A stretch of 32,018 nucleotides of DNA from the NCBI GenBank assembly GCA_038231615.1, contig JBBRLA010000008.1:1-32018 (forward strand). Direction: 5' to 3'. Under the pieces are notes generated by a model. The model saw nothing but the letters and a program-made list of their open reading frames with translations, made no database searches and was not told where the DNA came from. A program made the translations under genes and the position numbers. Positions 24,168 through 31,951 of the stretch are shown piece by piece; position 1 is the stretch's first letter; each line of letters begins with the position of its first letter. The stretch comes from JBBRLA01 sp038231615 (GTDB lineage Bacteria > Myxococcota_A > Polyangia > Palsa-1104 > JAEUJZ01).

Positions 24168-26756
24168 CTACGACATGAGAAGCTGAAATCGCTCGAGTTC
24201 CGCGCGAAGCTGCCCGAGCTGCTTGCGAGAACGGGCATATTGCTCTTCCAGGCGGCTGCGATCGGCGTAGAGGCGCCCGAGTTCTTCTTCCATGGGGGAC
24301 TGACCGCCCCGTGCCCCGGCGACACGCAGCTCCTCGCGCCGCTGCGCCTCCTCGACCTGCCGGTTGGCCTGTTGCGCCTCGGCGAGGGCCGCCGCCAGCT
24401 CCTGCCGCAGCGCATTGACCTGTGCCTGCGCGTCGGCGAGCTGCCCGTCAAGCTGCGCGATCTCGCCGCGCTGCCCCTTTATGGACTGATCGGCCTCGCC
24501 CTTCTGCGCCCGGACGGCCGCGATCTCCTCCAGAAGGGCGACGCGGTCCTCGCCGAGCCGAGCGATCTCCTCGCGCCCCGTGGCAACCTGCTGCTCGGCC
24601 TCGCTGCGCAGGGTCGCCGCGCGGGACCGTTCCTCGAGCACCCCGGCCGCATCGTCCAAGGCGGCCCGGCGCTGTGCCTCGGCTTGGACCAGCGCCTCGC
24701 TCAGGCGGTCCTTCTCGGCTGTGACCTCGGTGAGCTGCTCGCGCAGTTCCTTGGACAGATGCTCGGCGGCCTTGCGTTGGACCTCGGCCCGGGACATCTC
24801 CTGGCGCAGGTGCTGGTCGCCCTCGCCCGCCGATCTGTTATGGGATTCTATCTGCTCGATCTTCTGTTGGAGCTGGGCGCGCTCGGCAGTGGCCTTCTCC
24901 AGCTTTTCGCCCTGCTGCTCGATAGCCCGTTGTGCCGCGGCGTGCTGCTCCGTCGCCTTGTTCAGTGCCGCGGCGTGCTGCTCGGCGGTCTTCGCTTGTT
25001 CCAGCGCCTTCTCCGCGACCTTGCGTTGCTCCTCCATCGCCTTGCGCTGCGCCTCCACCTGCTGCTCTATCGCCTTGCGCTGCGTCTCCGTCTGCTGCTC
25101 CAGCGTCTTCTCGATGTCCTTGCGCCGTGCCTCTTCCTGCTCCAGTGACTTTTCCACCGCCTTGCGCCGTGCCTCTTCCTGTTCCAGCGTCTTCTCGATG
25201 TCCTTGCGCCGTGCCTCTTCCTGTTCCAGCGATTTCTCTGCCGCCGTGCGTAGCGTCTTCGCCTGCGCCAGCGTCTTTTCGATGTCTTTGCGTTGCCCCT
25301 CAACCTGTCGCCCCGCCGCAGTCTCCATCGCCTTTCGCTGCGCCTCCGCCTGTTCCAGCGCCTTCTCGGCCGCCTTGCGCTGCGCCTCCGCCTGCTGCTG
25401 TGCCTTCTCGGCCGCCTTGCGCCGTGCCTCCGCCTGCTGCTGCGCCTTGTCGAGCTGTGCCTTCTCCGCTTGCGCCTTGTCGAGCTGTTCGCGCAGCTTC
25501 TCCGCCTGCTGCTCGCCGCGCTTCTTCTGCGCCTCCTCCCGGGAGGCCTCCGCGCGGAGCTTCTGCGCCTCCTCCTCCATCTGTTTGCGCAGTGCCGCTG
25601 CCCGTTCGGCCTGCTGCTCCATCGCGAGCTTCTCCTCGTACACCCGGGACAGCTCCTCCCGCACCTTGCCGGTCAGGTCTTCCGCTGCCTTACGTTGAGA
25701 ATCAATATTTTCGATATTCTGCTCAATCCGTTGCCGCTGCTCCTGAGCCCGGGCCAGCTCTTCGCGCAGCAGCTTGATCTCGGCATCATCCCCCTCGGCA
25801 CGGAGCGGTCCCTTCAGCATCGACGGTGCCAGAGGCGGCGGCAGCAGCGGCGCGGGAGTCGCAGATCGGACATGCGTCGTCAACGGTGCGGCCTTGCCGG
25901 ACGCCGCGGGAGCGAGCGGCGCGTCCAGTGCGACCTTTCCGGATATCGTCGGCGCGATCAGCGTGATCGCCGCGGCTCTGCTGGACACCACCGGAGCAAT
26001 CGAGGCGGGGGCTGCTACCGCCGCGACCTTGCCCGACGCCGCGGGGGCCGCTGTCGCCGGGACCGCCACCGCGGCCACCTTGCCCGACGCCGCGGAGGCT
26101 GCTACCGCCGCGACCTTGCCCGACGCCGCGGGGGCCGCTGTCGCCGGGACCGCCACCGCGGCCACCTTGCCCGACGCTGTCGGGGCCACCGGCTTGACGA
26201 TCTCCGTCTTCTCCGATTCCATCTCGTATTCGGCGTACAGGCTCACCACCTCATTGATCAACGTGGGCCGCTCCCGCGACCTGTCGTTCTTGCCCCTACC
26301 CTCAAGCTCATCCCCCACCTTGGCCAGCTCTTGCCAGAGCTGGTCCGAGTCATCCATAAGCGAGTCCTCCCGCCGACCGCCGGCTTTCGGGGGCGCGCCC
26401 AGCGGCGCCGGCTCCTTTGACTGCCACGGCCTGCCGCCCGAGGGGCCGGCCGGCTCGTTGTCTTCCAGAAATTGCACCGCCACCGAGCCGCAGGCGACCA
26501 CGTCCTGGTGCCGCACCGGAGCACGCTGGGCCTTGGAAAGGCGCCGGCCGTTCAGTGCCGTGCCGTTGGTCGATCCCAGGTCCTCGATGAACCACTGCCC
26601 TTGCAAGAGCAGGAACCGGCAGTGGGTGTTCGACACCGTGGCGTCGTTGATGCGGATCGTGCTGCGCTCGCCGCGCCCGAGGCTGGCGCCGCCCTCTGGC
26701 AGGGCGGCTATCATGACGGTTCCCTGCTTGTTCCGAAAACTCAGCTTGGCGGGCAT
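24168..26756 (-). CDS. FHA-domain protein with very long coiled coil
   Basis: An 862-residue cytoplasmic protein. An FHA phosphothreonine-binding domain fills about residues 1-100 (GRGERSTIRIND, SNTHCRF, DLGSTNGTALNGRRL). A disordered Ala/Pro/Val-rich linker (about 165-285) contains repeated ASGKVAAVA units, and the rest (about 310-862) is one long Glu/Gln/Lys/Arg/Ala coiled coil with near-identical 14-residue repeats. AGGAG is six bases before the second ATG (26756), which is preferred over the one two codons upstream. The layout suggests a filament-like scaffold recruited to phosphorylated partners, perhaps substrates of Hanks kinases such as the one encoded at 2.6 kb; that link is speculative. 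Confidence 0.88.
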   Translation of the reverse strand: MPAKLSFRNKQGTVMIAALPEGGASLGRGERSTIRINDATVSNTHCRFLLLQGQWFIEDLGSTNGTALNGRRLSKAQRAPVRHQDVVACGSVAVQFLEDNEPAGPSGGRPWQSKEPAPLGAPPKAGGRREDSLMDDSDQLWQELAKVGDELEGRGKNDRSRERPTLINEVVSLYAEYEMESEKTEIVKPVAPTASGKVAAVAVPATAAPAASGKVAAVAASAASGKVAAVAVPATAAPAASGKVAAVAAPASIAPVVSSRAAAITLIAPTISGKVALDAPLAPAASGKAAPLTTHVRSATPAPLLPPPLAPSMLKGPLRAEGDDAEIKLLREELARAQEQRQRIEQNIENIDSQRKAAEDLTGKVREELSRVYEEKLAMEQQAERAAALRKQMEEEAQKLRAEASREEAQKKRGEQQAEKLREQLDKAQAEKAQLDKAQQQAEARRKAAEKAQQQAEAQRKAAEKALEQAEAQRKAMETAAGRQVEGQRKDIEKTLAQAKTLRTAAEKSLEQEEARRKDIEKTLEQEEARRKAVEKSLEQEEARRKDIEKTLEQQTETQRKAIEQQVEAQRKAMEEQRKVAEKALEQAKTAEQHAAALNKATEQHAAAQRAIEQQGEKLEKATAERAQLQQKIEQIESHNRSAGEGDQHLRQEMSRAEVQRKAAEHLSKELREQLTEVTAEKDRLSEALVQAEAQRRAALDDAAGVLEERSRAATLRSEAEQQVATGREEIARLGEDRVALLEEIAAVRAQKGEADQSIKGQRGEIAQLDGQLADAQAQVNALRQELAAALAEAQQANRQVEEAQRREELRVAGARGGQSPMEEELGRLYADRSRLEEQYARSRKQLGQLRAELERFQLLMS
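25118..25243 (-). repeat. 42-bp coding repeats in the coiled coil
   Basis: The segment CCTTGCGCCGTGCCTCTTCC recurs at 25118, 25160 and 25202, an exact 42-base period. It encodes a 14-residue unit (two heptads) of the type EEARRKDIEKTLEQ. Confidence 0.85.
26011..26184 (-). repeat. Two near-identical 87-bp direct repeats
   Basis: The block starting GCTGCTACCGCCGCGACC at 26011 recurs at 26098 with about 80 unchanged bases before they diverge at the end. The unit encodes 29 residues of the Ala/Val/Pro linker between the FHA domain and the coiled coil. Confidence 0.85.
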
Positions 26757-26907
26757 CGACATCTCCTGGATACCACCCAGAGGGAGTTTAAGAGCGCGGA
26801 TGAAATGCCTTTCCCATCATACAACACGCCCCGCCCTCACGGCGAGGACTACCGAACGGGCCGGGGTTGCCACGAGGACCGCCTGCCGCTATTGTTCGCC
26901 AAATTCC

Positions 26908-27804
26908 ATGCGCACAACTTCCATCGGTCTCCGTTTCCGCCCCGCCCTCGTTTCGTTCTTGTCCTTGTTCTGGTTCGCCTGTCAGCCAGACCCATCGGAC
27001 AAGGGCCCGACGCCGGACATGGGCCCCACCAACCCGCTTGTCGTCGCCCGGCCCTACGATTCGAAGGTGCCGACGGGTTACGACGCGAAACAGCCGACGC
27101 CCCTGGTCATCCTGCTCCACGGCTACGGCGCCAGCGGGGTGCTGCAGGACGCCTACTTCGGCCTGGGCCGGCTGGTCGATCAAAAGGGCTTCCTTTACGC
27201 CTATCCCGACGGCACCCTTGACGCAAAGGGCCTGCGTTTCTGGAATGCCACCGACGCCTGCTGCGACTTTCAGCACACCCAGGTGGACGACGTGGCCTAC
27301 CTGGACGCGGTCATCAGCGACATGAGCGCGCAGTACAACGTGGACCCCAAGCGCATTTTCCTGACCGGGCACTCCAACGGCGGCTACATGTCTCACCGCT
27401 ACGCCTGCGACCGGTCCGACCACATCGCTGCTTTCGTCGCCCTGGCCGGCGACAACTGGAAGGACGAGACGCGCTGCAAGCCGACCTCCAAGGTGGCCGT
27501 GCTGCAAGTCCACGGCGATGCCGACGGCTCTGTGCCGTACAACGGCGACCAGAACTCCCCCTCGGCCCACGAGAGCGTGGCCAGTTGGGCCCGGTACAAC
27601 GGCTGCGCCCCGACCACCGACACCACCGGCAAGGCCATTGACCTGGTGAGCGGCAACCAGACCACCCCGGAGCGCTTTACCGGCTGCCAGGGCGGCGCGG
27701 CGGAGCTATGGACCATTCACGGCGGTTCGCACATCCCCAGTGTGAAGCAACCCCAGTGGGCCGAGGCCATCTGGGACTGGTTCGTCGCCCACCCCAAGCC
27801 ATAG
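26908..27804 (+). CDS. PHB-depolymerase/LpqC-type esterase lipoprotein
   Basis: A 298-residue alpha/beta-hydrolase on the outside of the cell. The signal peptide ends in WFAC (Cys25), a plausible lipobox. The oxyanion/HG region is LVILLHGYGASG. The nucleophile motif GHSNGG contains Ser156, followed by the probable acid Asp206 (HGDADGSVPY) and His275 (IHGGSHIPS). The order and motifs match the polyhydroxybutyrate-depolymerase/feruloyl-esterase-like family (LpqC). It may cleave short polyester or aryl esters; substrate cannot be told. It is divergent from the FHA protein gene with 151 bases between. Confidence 0.88.
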   Translation: MRTTSIGLRFRPALVSFLSLFWFACQPDPSDKGPTPDMGPTNPLVVARPYDSKVPTGYDAKQPTPLVILLHGYGASGVLQDAYFGLGRLVDQKGFLYAYPDGTLDAKGLRFWNATDACCDFQHTQVDDVAYLDAVISDMSAQYNVDPKRIFLTGHSNGGYMSHRYACDRSDHIAAFVALAGDNWKDETRCKPTSKVAVLQVHGDADGSVPYNGDQNSPSAHESVASWARYNGCAPTTDTTGKAIDLVSGNQTTPERFTGCQGGAAELWTIHGGSHIPSVKQPQWAEAIWDWFVAHPKP

Positions 27805-27818
27805 CCGGTCCCGAAATC

Positions 27819-28142
27819 CTAGCAGCCCGTGGCCGCTGCCAGGGCCCTACAGACGAGCTTCATCTTGTCTGCCGAAACGGACCCGCGGTATTGGCACAAA
27901 AGAGACTGAGGCACGCTCGAAAGGTTGACCAGGTTGACGGCGCTTTCGTGCTTCAGGCCCTCTTCCACGCCAAGGGAGACCTCGGCGGGCGTGCCTCTCA
28001 TGGTCGAAGTGACTTCCGCGACGGTCGCTTGACGAACGGCCTTGAGGATGGAATTGGCCGACAGCACAAGGACCGGGCGGGCCTTGTTCGGGCTGGCATA
28101 ATGGAACATCCAGATTTCGCCGCGGTGGACCTCTTGCGCCAT
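27819..28142 (-). CDS. mazF: MazF/PemK-family toxin
   Basis: A 107-residue predicted endoribonuclease toxin. It begins HRGEIWMFHY, followed by the typical core KARPVLVLSANSIL and TSTMRGTPAEVSLGVEEGL, then ESAVNLVNLSSVP and a C-terminal helix SADKMKLVCRALAAATG. This is the PemK-like SH3 barrel with the Arg of KARPVLV. AAGGAGG is six bases before the ATG, and the gene starts two bases after the antitoxin stop. Together these form a type II toxin-antitoxin operon that cleaves mRNA when the antitoxin is lost. Confidence 0.9.
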   Translation of the reverse strand: MAQEVHRGEIWMFHYASPNKARPVLVLSANSILKAVRQATVAEVTSTMRGTPAEVSLGVEEGLKHESAVNLVNLSSVPQSLLCQYRGSVSADKMKLVCRALAAATGC

Positions 28143-28144
28143 GG

Positions 28145-28486
28145 CTACCTCCTTCCGCCGCGGGCAGAACGTCGGGCCGGTTCCGCCTGGGGCGGGATGA
28201 TCTCGGTCAGATCATCGTCGGTCCATACCTGATGCGGCAAGAACGGCTCCAGGTCGTTTAGCATCTCCTCGGCGACCCCTGGGCGTCCATAGGCTTCGGC
28301 GAATTGCCGATCGATCTCTTGTTCTCGTTTGAGACGCATGTACGAAAGGATCGCCTGCATCACGTAGGCGGAGCGACCGAACTGCTTGGTCTCCTTAGCG
28401 GCGTCCACCTGGCGGAGGATGCCGGGGTCAAAGGAGATCTGCACGGGCTTCTTGTGGTCCTTGCGGGGCTTCTTCGGTGCCGCCAT
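28145..28486 (-). CDS. Probable ribbon-helix-helix antitoxin of the MazF toxin
   Basis: A 113-residue protein just before the toxin gene. A Lys-rich start is followed by KKPVQISFDPGILRQVDAAKE and FGRSAYVMQAILSYMRLKREQE, a ribbon-helix-helix DNA-binding pattern. The acidic C-terminal part (EEMLNDLEPFLPHQVWTDDDLTEI) is the likely toxin-binding tail. It should neutralise MazF and repress the operon. The start is ATG 28486; a TTG 18 bases upstream is less likely. No good ribosome-binding site is visible. Confidence 0.8.
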   Translation of the reverse strand: MAAPKKPRKDHKKPVQISFDPGILRQVDAAKETKQFGRSAYVMQAILSYMRLKREQEIDRQFAEAYGRPGVAEEMLNDLEPFLPHQVWTDDDLTEIIPPQAEPARRSARGGRR

Positions 28487-28545
28487 GTGGGCAGTATCCA
28501 CCAAGACATGCGCCGGGGCAACGAGAGAGGGAAGGGTGAGTCAAA

Positions 28546-28893
28546 TCATCGGGATTTTTGTGCCTTCCATGAGGAAGACCCCTCTGGTTTGAACAGCGTC
28601 AGCCGCTTCTCCTCCATGTTCTTGATGGCTGCCACCGTCCGCGCCCCGTCGCTCTTGTCTCGGGCGTTGTATTTGTAATCGTGCTCTTCCAGGTACTTCG
28701 GAAGGTGCCTCTTGCTGACGTGGTGGTGACTCCCGTTGATCTGCCGCTTGTTTTTGTCGTCGCACTTCTTGCGCTCTACGATGACTTGCACGGCGACCTT
28801 GTTCCCCCTATAGCCCCGCCCGTGGCTGTGTCTTGGGGGTAGGTGCTTCTGGTTTGACCCGACGAGTAAGTAAATGCCGGACCCCAGGGCCAA
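28546..28893 (-). pseudogene. Remnant of an IS1595/ISXO2-like transposase
   Basis: The frame of 115 residues ends with the recognisable C-terminal part of ISXO2-like transposases: INGSHHHVSKRHLPKYLEE, then YKYNARDKSDGARTVAAIKNMEEKRLTL. The N-terminal half of the family (about 300 residues in full) is missing. The segment before the motif (RGNKVAVQVIVERKK) may be a piece of the catalytic core joined by a deletion. No terminal inverted repeats were found, so it is a decayed copy that cannot move. The 459-base gap between the antitoxin and the Toprim gene contains nothing else I can support. Confidence 0.65.
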
Positions 28894-28945
28894 GCGGGGA
28901 CGGCTCAGTCAGGTTCGCTCTCCCCTGGCCTGATCCACTTCGGCG

Positions 28946-29617
28946 TCAGGGACCCGGGAATACCATGCGCAGCCACTCGGCGAGGGCCTTACAGTTCGCC
29001 GACGAAAGCTCAATGAGTTTGTTCCCGACGGCGCTCTCCAGCCTCGCGCCCGGCATCTTCTGCCATGCAAGCCAGGTCGACACCTCCGCCTTGGATCGGT
29101 GGAACGGCTTGAATAGCGGGGTCTTCAGGCTTCCGACTGTCCGACAAGCGAGGTTATGCAGTTCGGCCTGCTCCTCGCCTACGATCGCCGCCTTGATGAA
29201 GTCTTCGAGCATCCCCTCGTTCCGGTTGTCCGGCATGATCCAAGCGCCGACGGGGGCGAGCCCGTCGGGGTGATCAAACAAAAACCCGGCCCCGTGGATG
29301 CGCTTCTCTCGATTGAAACCGTGAGCGGCCAGCTTCTCACGGATCTTGGCCAGCGTCCCGACACAGCCGAGCCCCTGGTGCTCTTCATAGTCCGCGTCAA
29401 TAACGAGCCCCAACCGCTTTAGGGAAGCGTCGGCGTCGGCTATCTGGTCAAGGAGCGAGTCCAGGATGTAGATCGCGTTGGGCTTACCGTCCGCCTTGGC
29501 ACCCAAGGAGCGGGGTGGAACAATCCCCACCTCCTTGATGCCGCTCTCTCGACAGAATGCGTCGTAGAAGCTGGTATCGGCGATGCCCTCGACGAGCAAA
29601 ATCTGGCGCGCCCTCAT
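28946..29617 (-). CDS. Toprim-like (DUF3226-like) protein, partner of the ATPase
   Basis: A 223-residue protein whose start directly follows the ATPase stop (TAAATG). GGAGG is eight bases before it, so the pair is translationally coupled. The N-terminus ILLVEGIADTSFYDAF holds the Toprim-type Glu (Glu10), and LGLVIDADYEEH gives a DxD pair (Asp74, Asp76). Further on, WIMPDNRNEGMLEDFI matches the DUF3226-type PDN..G..ED motif. Toprim proteins cut or seal nucleic acid with Mg2+. Together with an ABC-type ATPase this is the arrangement of OLD/Gabija and PARIS-like defence pairs, but I cannot name the family surely. Confidence 0.75.
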   Translation of the reverse strand: MRARQILLVEGIADTSFYDAFCRESGIKEVGIVPPRSLGAKADGKPNAIYILDSLLDQIADADASLKRLGLVIDADYEEHQGLGCVGTLAKIREKLAAHGFNREKRIHGAGFLFDHPDGLAPVGAWIMPDNRNEGMLEDFIKAAIVGEEQAELHNLACRTVGSLKTPLFKPFHRSKAEVSTWLAWQKMPGARLESAVGNKLIELSSANCKALAEWLRMVFPGP

Positions 29618-30754
29618 TTAGCGAACCTCCACGTCCATCTGGGTCAGCTTGCCGAGCGCCTCTTTGTCAAAAACGGTCGCGATCGCCTTGCCCTTCTCAC
29701 TGGTCTTCGCGCTTCGGCCCACGCGGAACAGAACTGCGGACTCCTCGGAGCGCGCAGCGACGTTCCGAAACGCCTCGATGCAATCCCAGGAGTGAGTGGC
29801 CGCGAAGACCTGCACATCGTTGGTCTTGGCCAGCTCGAAGACCATCTGCCAGACCTTTTCTTGAACGCTGTAATGCAGGCCGTTCTCGAACTCATCTACC
29901 AGGTAGAGACCGCCCCGGGCCGGTGCGAGCAAGAGCAGGAGTTGTAGGACCCTCATCATGCCGTCGCCCATGCTGTTGAGTGGCACGGGGCGATCGATGC
30001 CGGCGAGCTTGACGATAGGAATGCGGTGGCTGTCGGGCAGCAGCTCGCTTGGCTTCACGAAAGCAACTCCCTCAAGGTGAGGGTCAATGATCTTCAGCCC
30101 CTCAAGGAGCACTTGGTGATAATTCGTTAGCGCAATCGAGTCCCATTGGTTGGAGAGATGCCTGGAAGACAGAACACCTGGGGGAACGTAACCAACAGGC
30201 AAGGCCAACGGGTCTGGACCTGCCGGGTGGTAACCCATTGGCGCTGAGCCGATAGCCTTCACCCATACCCAACGCGGTTGCTCGCGTCTGCTTGAGGTGA
30301 CCAGCAGCGCCTGCCCCACCTCCGCCTCATCAACGGCCCGGCTCCTGGAAATCGATTCGCGCACAACGCGTGAAACCTCTCCCGGGTCCTTTGCTATAGG
30401 TCGCTCTATGTAAAATATGTGAGCGATCCTGATAAAATCACGCGATGCCTCGTCGCCAATGTAAATAACCTCCTCTCCAGCGGGATAACTCCGACCCGTA
30501 AAGAAGTTCTGATACGGACGGCGGCTGTCATCTTCGTCCGGCGCGGTCGACTGGGTACGAACGGTCTCGTCGTGGTGAACGAGCAGGTTATAGAGCACCT
30601 CTCGACTCGCGTGCCCCGCGTATATACGAAGCGCCTCAAGGATCGTGCTTTTGCCGCTGTTGTTCTTGCCGACGATGAGGTTGACGCGACCGAGCTGCGG
30701 GACGTGGAAGTCCTGAAGTGCGCGGAAGTTCTGGATTCGCAGGGAGGACAGCAT
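29618..30754 (-). CDS. OLD/AAA15-like ABC-type ATPase
   Basis: A 378-residue cytoplasmic ATPase related to SMC/Rad50/OLD proteins. It starts SLRIQNFRALQDF. Walker A is GKNNSGKST (29-37); the signature-like region is LNSMGDGMMRVLQLLLLL; Walker B is GGLYLVDEFENGLHY; and the switch His is in FAATHSWDCIEAF. A short insert between them (about 50-230) replaces the Rad50 coiled coil. It is the first gene of the pair with the Toprim-like protein. The N-terminal coding region near 30360-30500 is visibly less GC-rich than the rest of the window, suggesting transfer. No good ribosome-binding site was seen. Confidence 0.88.
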   Translation of the reverse strand: MLSSLRIQNFRALQDFHVPQLGRVNLIVGKNNSGKSTILEALRIYAGHASREVLYNLLVHHDETVRTQSTAPDEDDSRRPYQNFFTGRSYPAGEEVIYIGDEASRDFIRIAHIFYIERPIAKDPGEVSRVVRESISRSRAVDEAEVGQALLVTSSRREQPRWVWVKAIGSAPMGYHPAGPDPLALPVGYVPPGVLSSRHLSNQWDSIALTNYHQVLLEGLKIIDPHLEGVAFVKPSELLPDSHRIPIVKLAGIDRPVPLNSMGDGMMRVLQLLLLLAPARGGLYLVDEFENGLHYSVQEKVWQMVFELAKTNDVQVFAATHSWDCIEAFRNVAARSEESAVLFRVGRSAKTSEKGKAIATVFDKEALGKLTQMDVEVR

Positions 30755-30901
30755 GTTCTATCGCCTTAACCTATTCAGTGCGGCCGGCGCTCTCGGAGGG
30801 GGCCATCTGGCTCCGACAGTCGCACGACTCGTCGCGAGAGCGCAACTCCCGCCGGGGCGGAGAGGGCAGGGGGTCCACTTCAGACGGGGCGGGCCTATGG
30901 C

Positions 30902-31174
30902 TCAGTTCGGCATGTCGGCCGCCGGTACCGGAACAGGAGGCCGCGGATCGTCGGCCACTTCGTCGAGGAAGGCATCCAGGCGGGCCTTCTCGTCGGGCGC
31001 CATCTCGTCGTCGTCGTCTTCTTCGTCGTAGTCGAAGAGGCGCCCCGCCAGGGCGCTTTCATGAGACGTCCATAGATGGGCGTTCAGGCGGGCCCATTCC
31101 TCGGCCGTCATCACCGGGCCCTCTTCGGGGGTTTCTGCGAGTCGGGGAAGAGGCGTTGCTGCGCTGCTGCTCAT
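30902..31174 (-). CDS. Small acidic protein of unknown function
   Basis: A 90-residue protein. GGAG lies eight bases before the ATG. The middle contains TAEEWARLNAHLW and a very acidic stretch FDYDEEDDDDEM, then a helix DEKARLDAFLDEV and a Pro-rich end. I recognise no family. The gene is 29 bases downstream of the 140-residue gene and 147 bases upstream of the ATPase gene, all on the minus strand. An acidic small protein in such a place could be an inhibitor or DNA mimic, but that is a guess. Confidence 0.55.
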   Translation of the reverse strand: MSSSAATPLPRLAETPEEGPVMTAEEWARLNAHLWTSHESALAGRLFDYDEEDDDDEMAPDEKARLDAFLDEVADDPRPPVPVPAADMPN

Positions 31175-31203
31175 CGGCTGTTCTCCAGTGCACGACGGTG
31201 TCG

Positions 31204-31626
31204 TTAGTGAAAAATCTTGCGTGGCTGACCCTGCTTCCGCGCACCGCGGGTGTGACGAGGCGATTTCAGTTCCACCGGGTCCATGTGCTCAATGGTCCGC
31301 TTGACCATGTCGCGCAAGAGGTACCTGACGAGGCGGGGCCGCGCCATAATCTCGACCATGTCGGTGAGCTTCTCGGCGATCATCGTCCCCATTTTGGGCT
31401 GCTGCTTGACCGCGTAGATGACGGCGTCCAGCAACTCCAGGTACTCGCCGGCCTTCACCTTGTCCGCCAGGTCAATGCTGATCCGGGCCACGCTCCGCCC
31501 CATGAAGTAGGACAGCGTCTCAATCGAGACCTGGGCGACGAGCGTGTTTCGGTCGAATCGGTAATGCCACCTCTTCAAGACCGTGATCTTGACGTGCTCT
31601 TCGTCGAGGCCAGCCCCTTGAGGCAT
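31204..31626 (-). CDS. Helical protein of unknown function
   Basis: A 140-residue protein, unrecognised. It starts with ATG 31626. The N-terminal part (VKITVLKRWHYRFDRNTLVAQ) looks like a strand-rich start, the middle is helical (LADKVKAGEYLELLDAVIYAVKQQ, IAEKLTDMVEIMARPRLVRYL), and the end is strongly basic (KSPRHTRGARKQGQPRK), which could contact nucleic acid. It lies first in the minus-strand series toward the ATPase/Toprim pair. Confidence 0.6.
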   Translation of the reverse strand: MPQGAGLDEEHVKITVLKRWHYRFDRNTLVAQVSIETLSYFMGRSVARISIDLADKVKAGEYLELLDAVIYAVKQQPKMGTMIAEKLTDMVEIMARPRLVRYLLRDMVKRTIEHMDPVELKSPRHTRGARKQGQPRKIFH

Positions 31627-31666
31627 CCGATAAAGCCTTTGCCCGGCCAGCGATACCGCAATTGTG

Positions 31667-31806
31667 GCGTCCGGTGCCGCGGAGGCGGCGTCCAGTGCCG
31701 CGGAGGCGGCGTCCGGTGCCGCGGAGGCGGCGTCCGGTGCCGCGGAGGCGGCGTCCGGTGCCGCGGAGGCGGCGCCCGGTGCCGCGGAGGCGGCGTCTAG
31801 TGCCGG
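31667..31806. repeat. 21-bp tandem repeat array
   Basis: Six head-to-tail copies of GCGTCCGGTGCCGCGGAGGCG with one or two base changes (second copy TCCAG, sixth copy GCCCGG), followed by a partial copy. The unit is a multiple of three and in one plus frame encodes ASGAAEA, with no start or stop in the array. There is no spacer structure as in CRISPR. Confidence 0.9.
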
Positions 31807-31920
31807 AATTTGACCGGCGATGCCGCGGAGGCGGCGTCCGGTGACGGAAAATTGGCCGGTGGTGCCGCGGATGCGGATTCCGGCGGCGGAATATCGGCCG
31901 GCGATGTCGCGCTGGGTTCA
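31796..31920. repeat. Degenerate 42-bp repeats continuing the 21-bp array
   Basis: Three diverged units follow the array at 31796-31836 (41 bases), 31837-31878 and 31879-31920 (42 each). Each has the pattern TCCGGTG-CGGAA, then GGCCGG-GATG-CGCG. The single-base deletion in the first unit shifts the frame relative to the 21-bp copies. After the deletion the plus frame stays open to a TAA at 31954. No gene was called here. Confidence 0.7.
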
Positions 31921-31951
31921 GCGGTAGGAGTAGGGATGAACGAGGTATTTT

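Noticed and set aside
24580..26420. Long plus-strand open frames opposite the FHA/coiled-coil gene
   Set aside because: They mirror the repetitive coding strand (runs of Ser/Cys/Ala or Leu/Arg), whereas the minus strand has an FHA domain and a correct ribosome-binding site.
28946..30754. Assignment to PARIS or Gabija by name
   Set aside because: The split into two genes excludes canonical GajA, and the effector looks like DUF3226 rather than DUF4435. Without a profile search a name would be a guess.
30718..31800. A 360-codon plus-strand frame
   Set aside because: It is antisense to two better-supported minus-strand genes and then runs into the tandem array.
31667..31806. CRISPR-like array
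   Set aside because: The 21-bp units are directly adjacent without unique spacers and no cas gene is present.
31662..31844. Open frame of repeated VPRRRRP
   Set aside because: The repeat is open in all three plus frames because it lacks stops. No ribosome-binding site or other coding sign was found.
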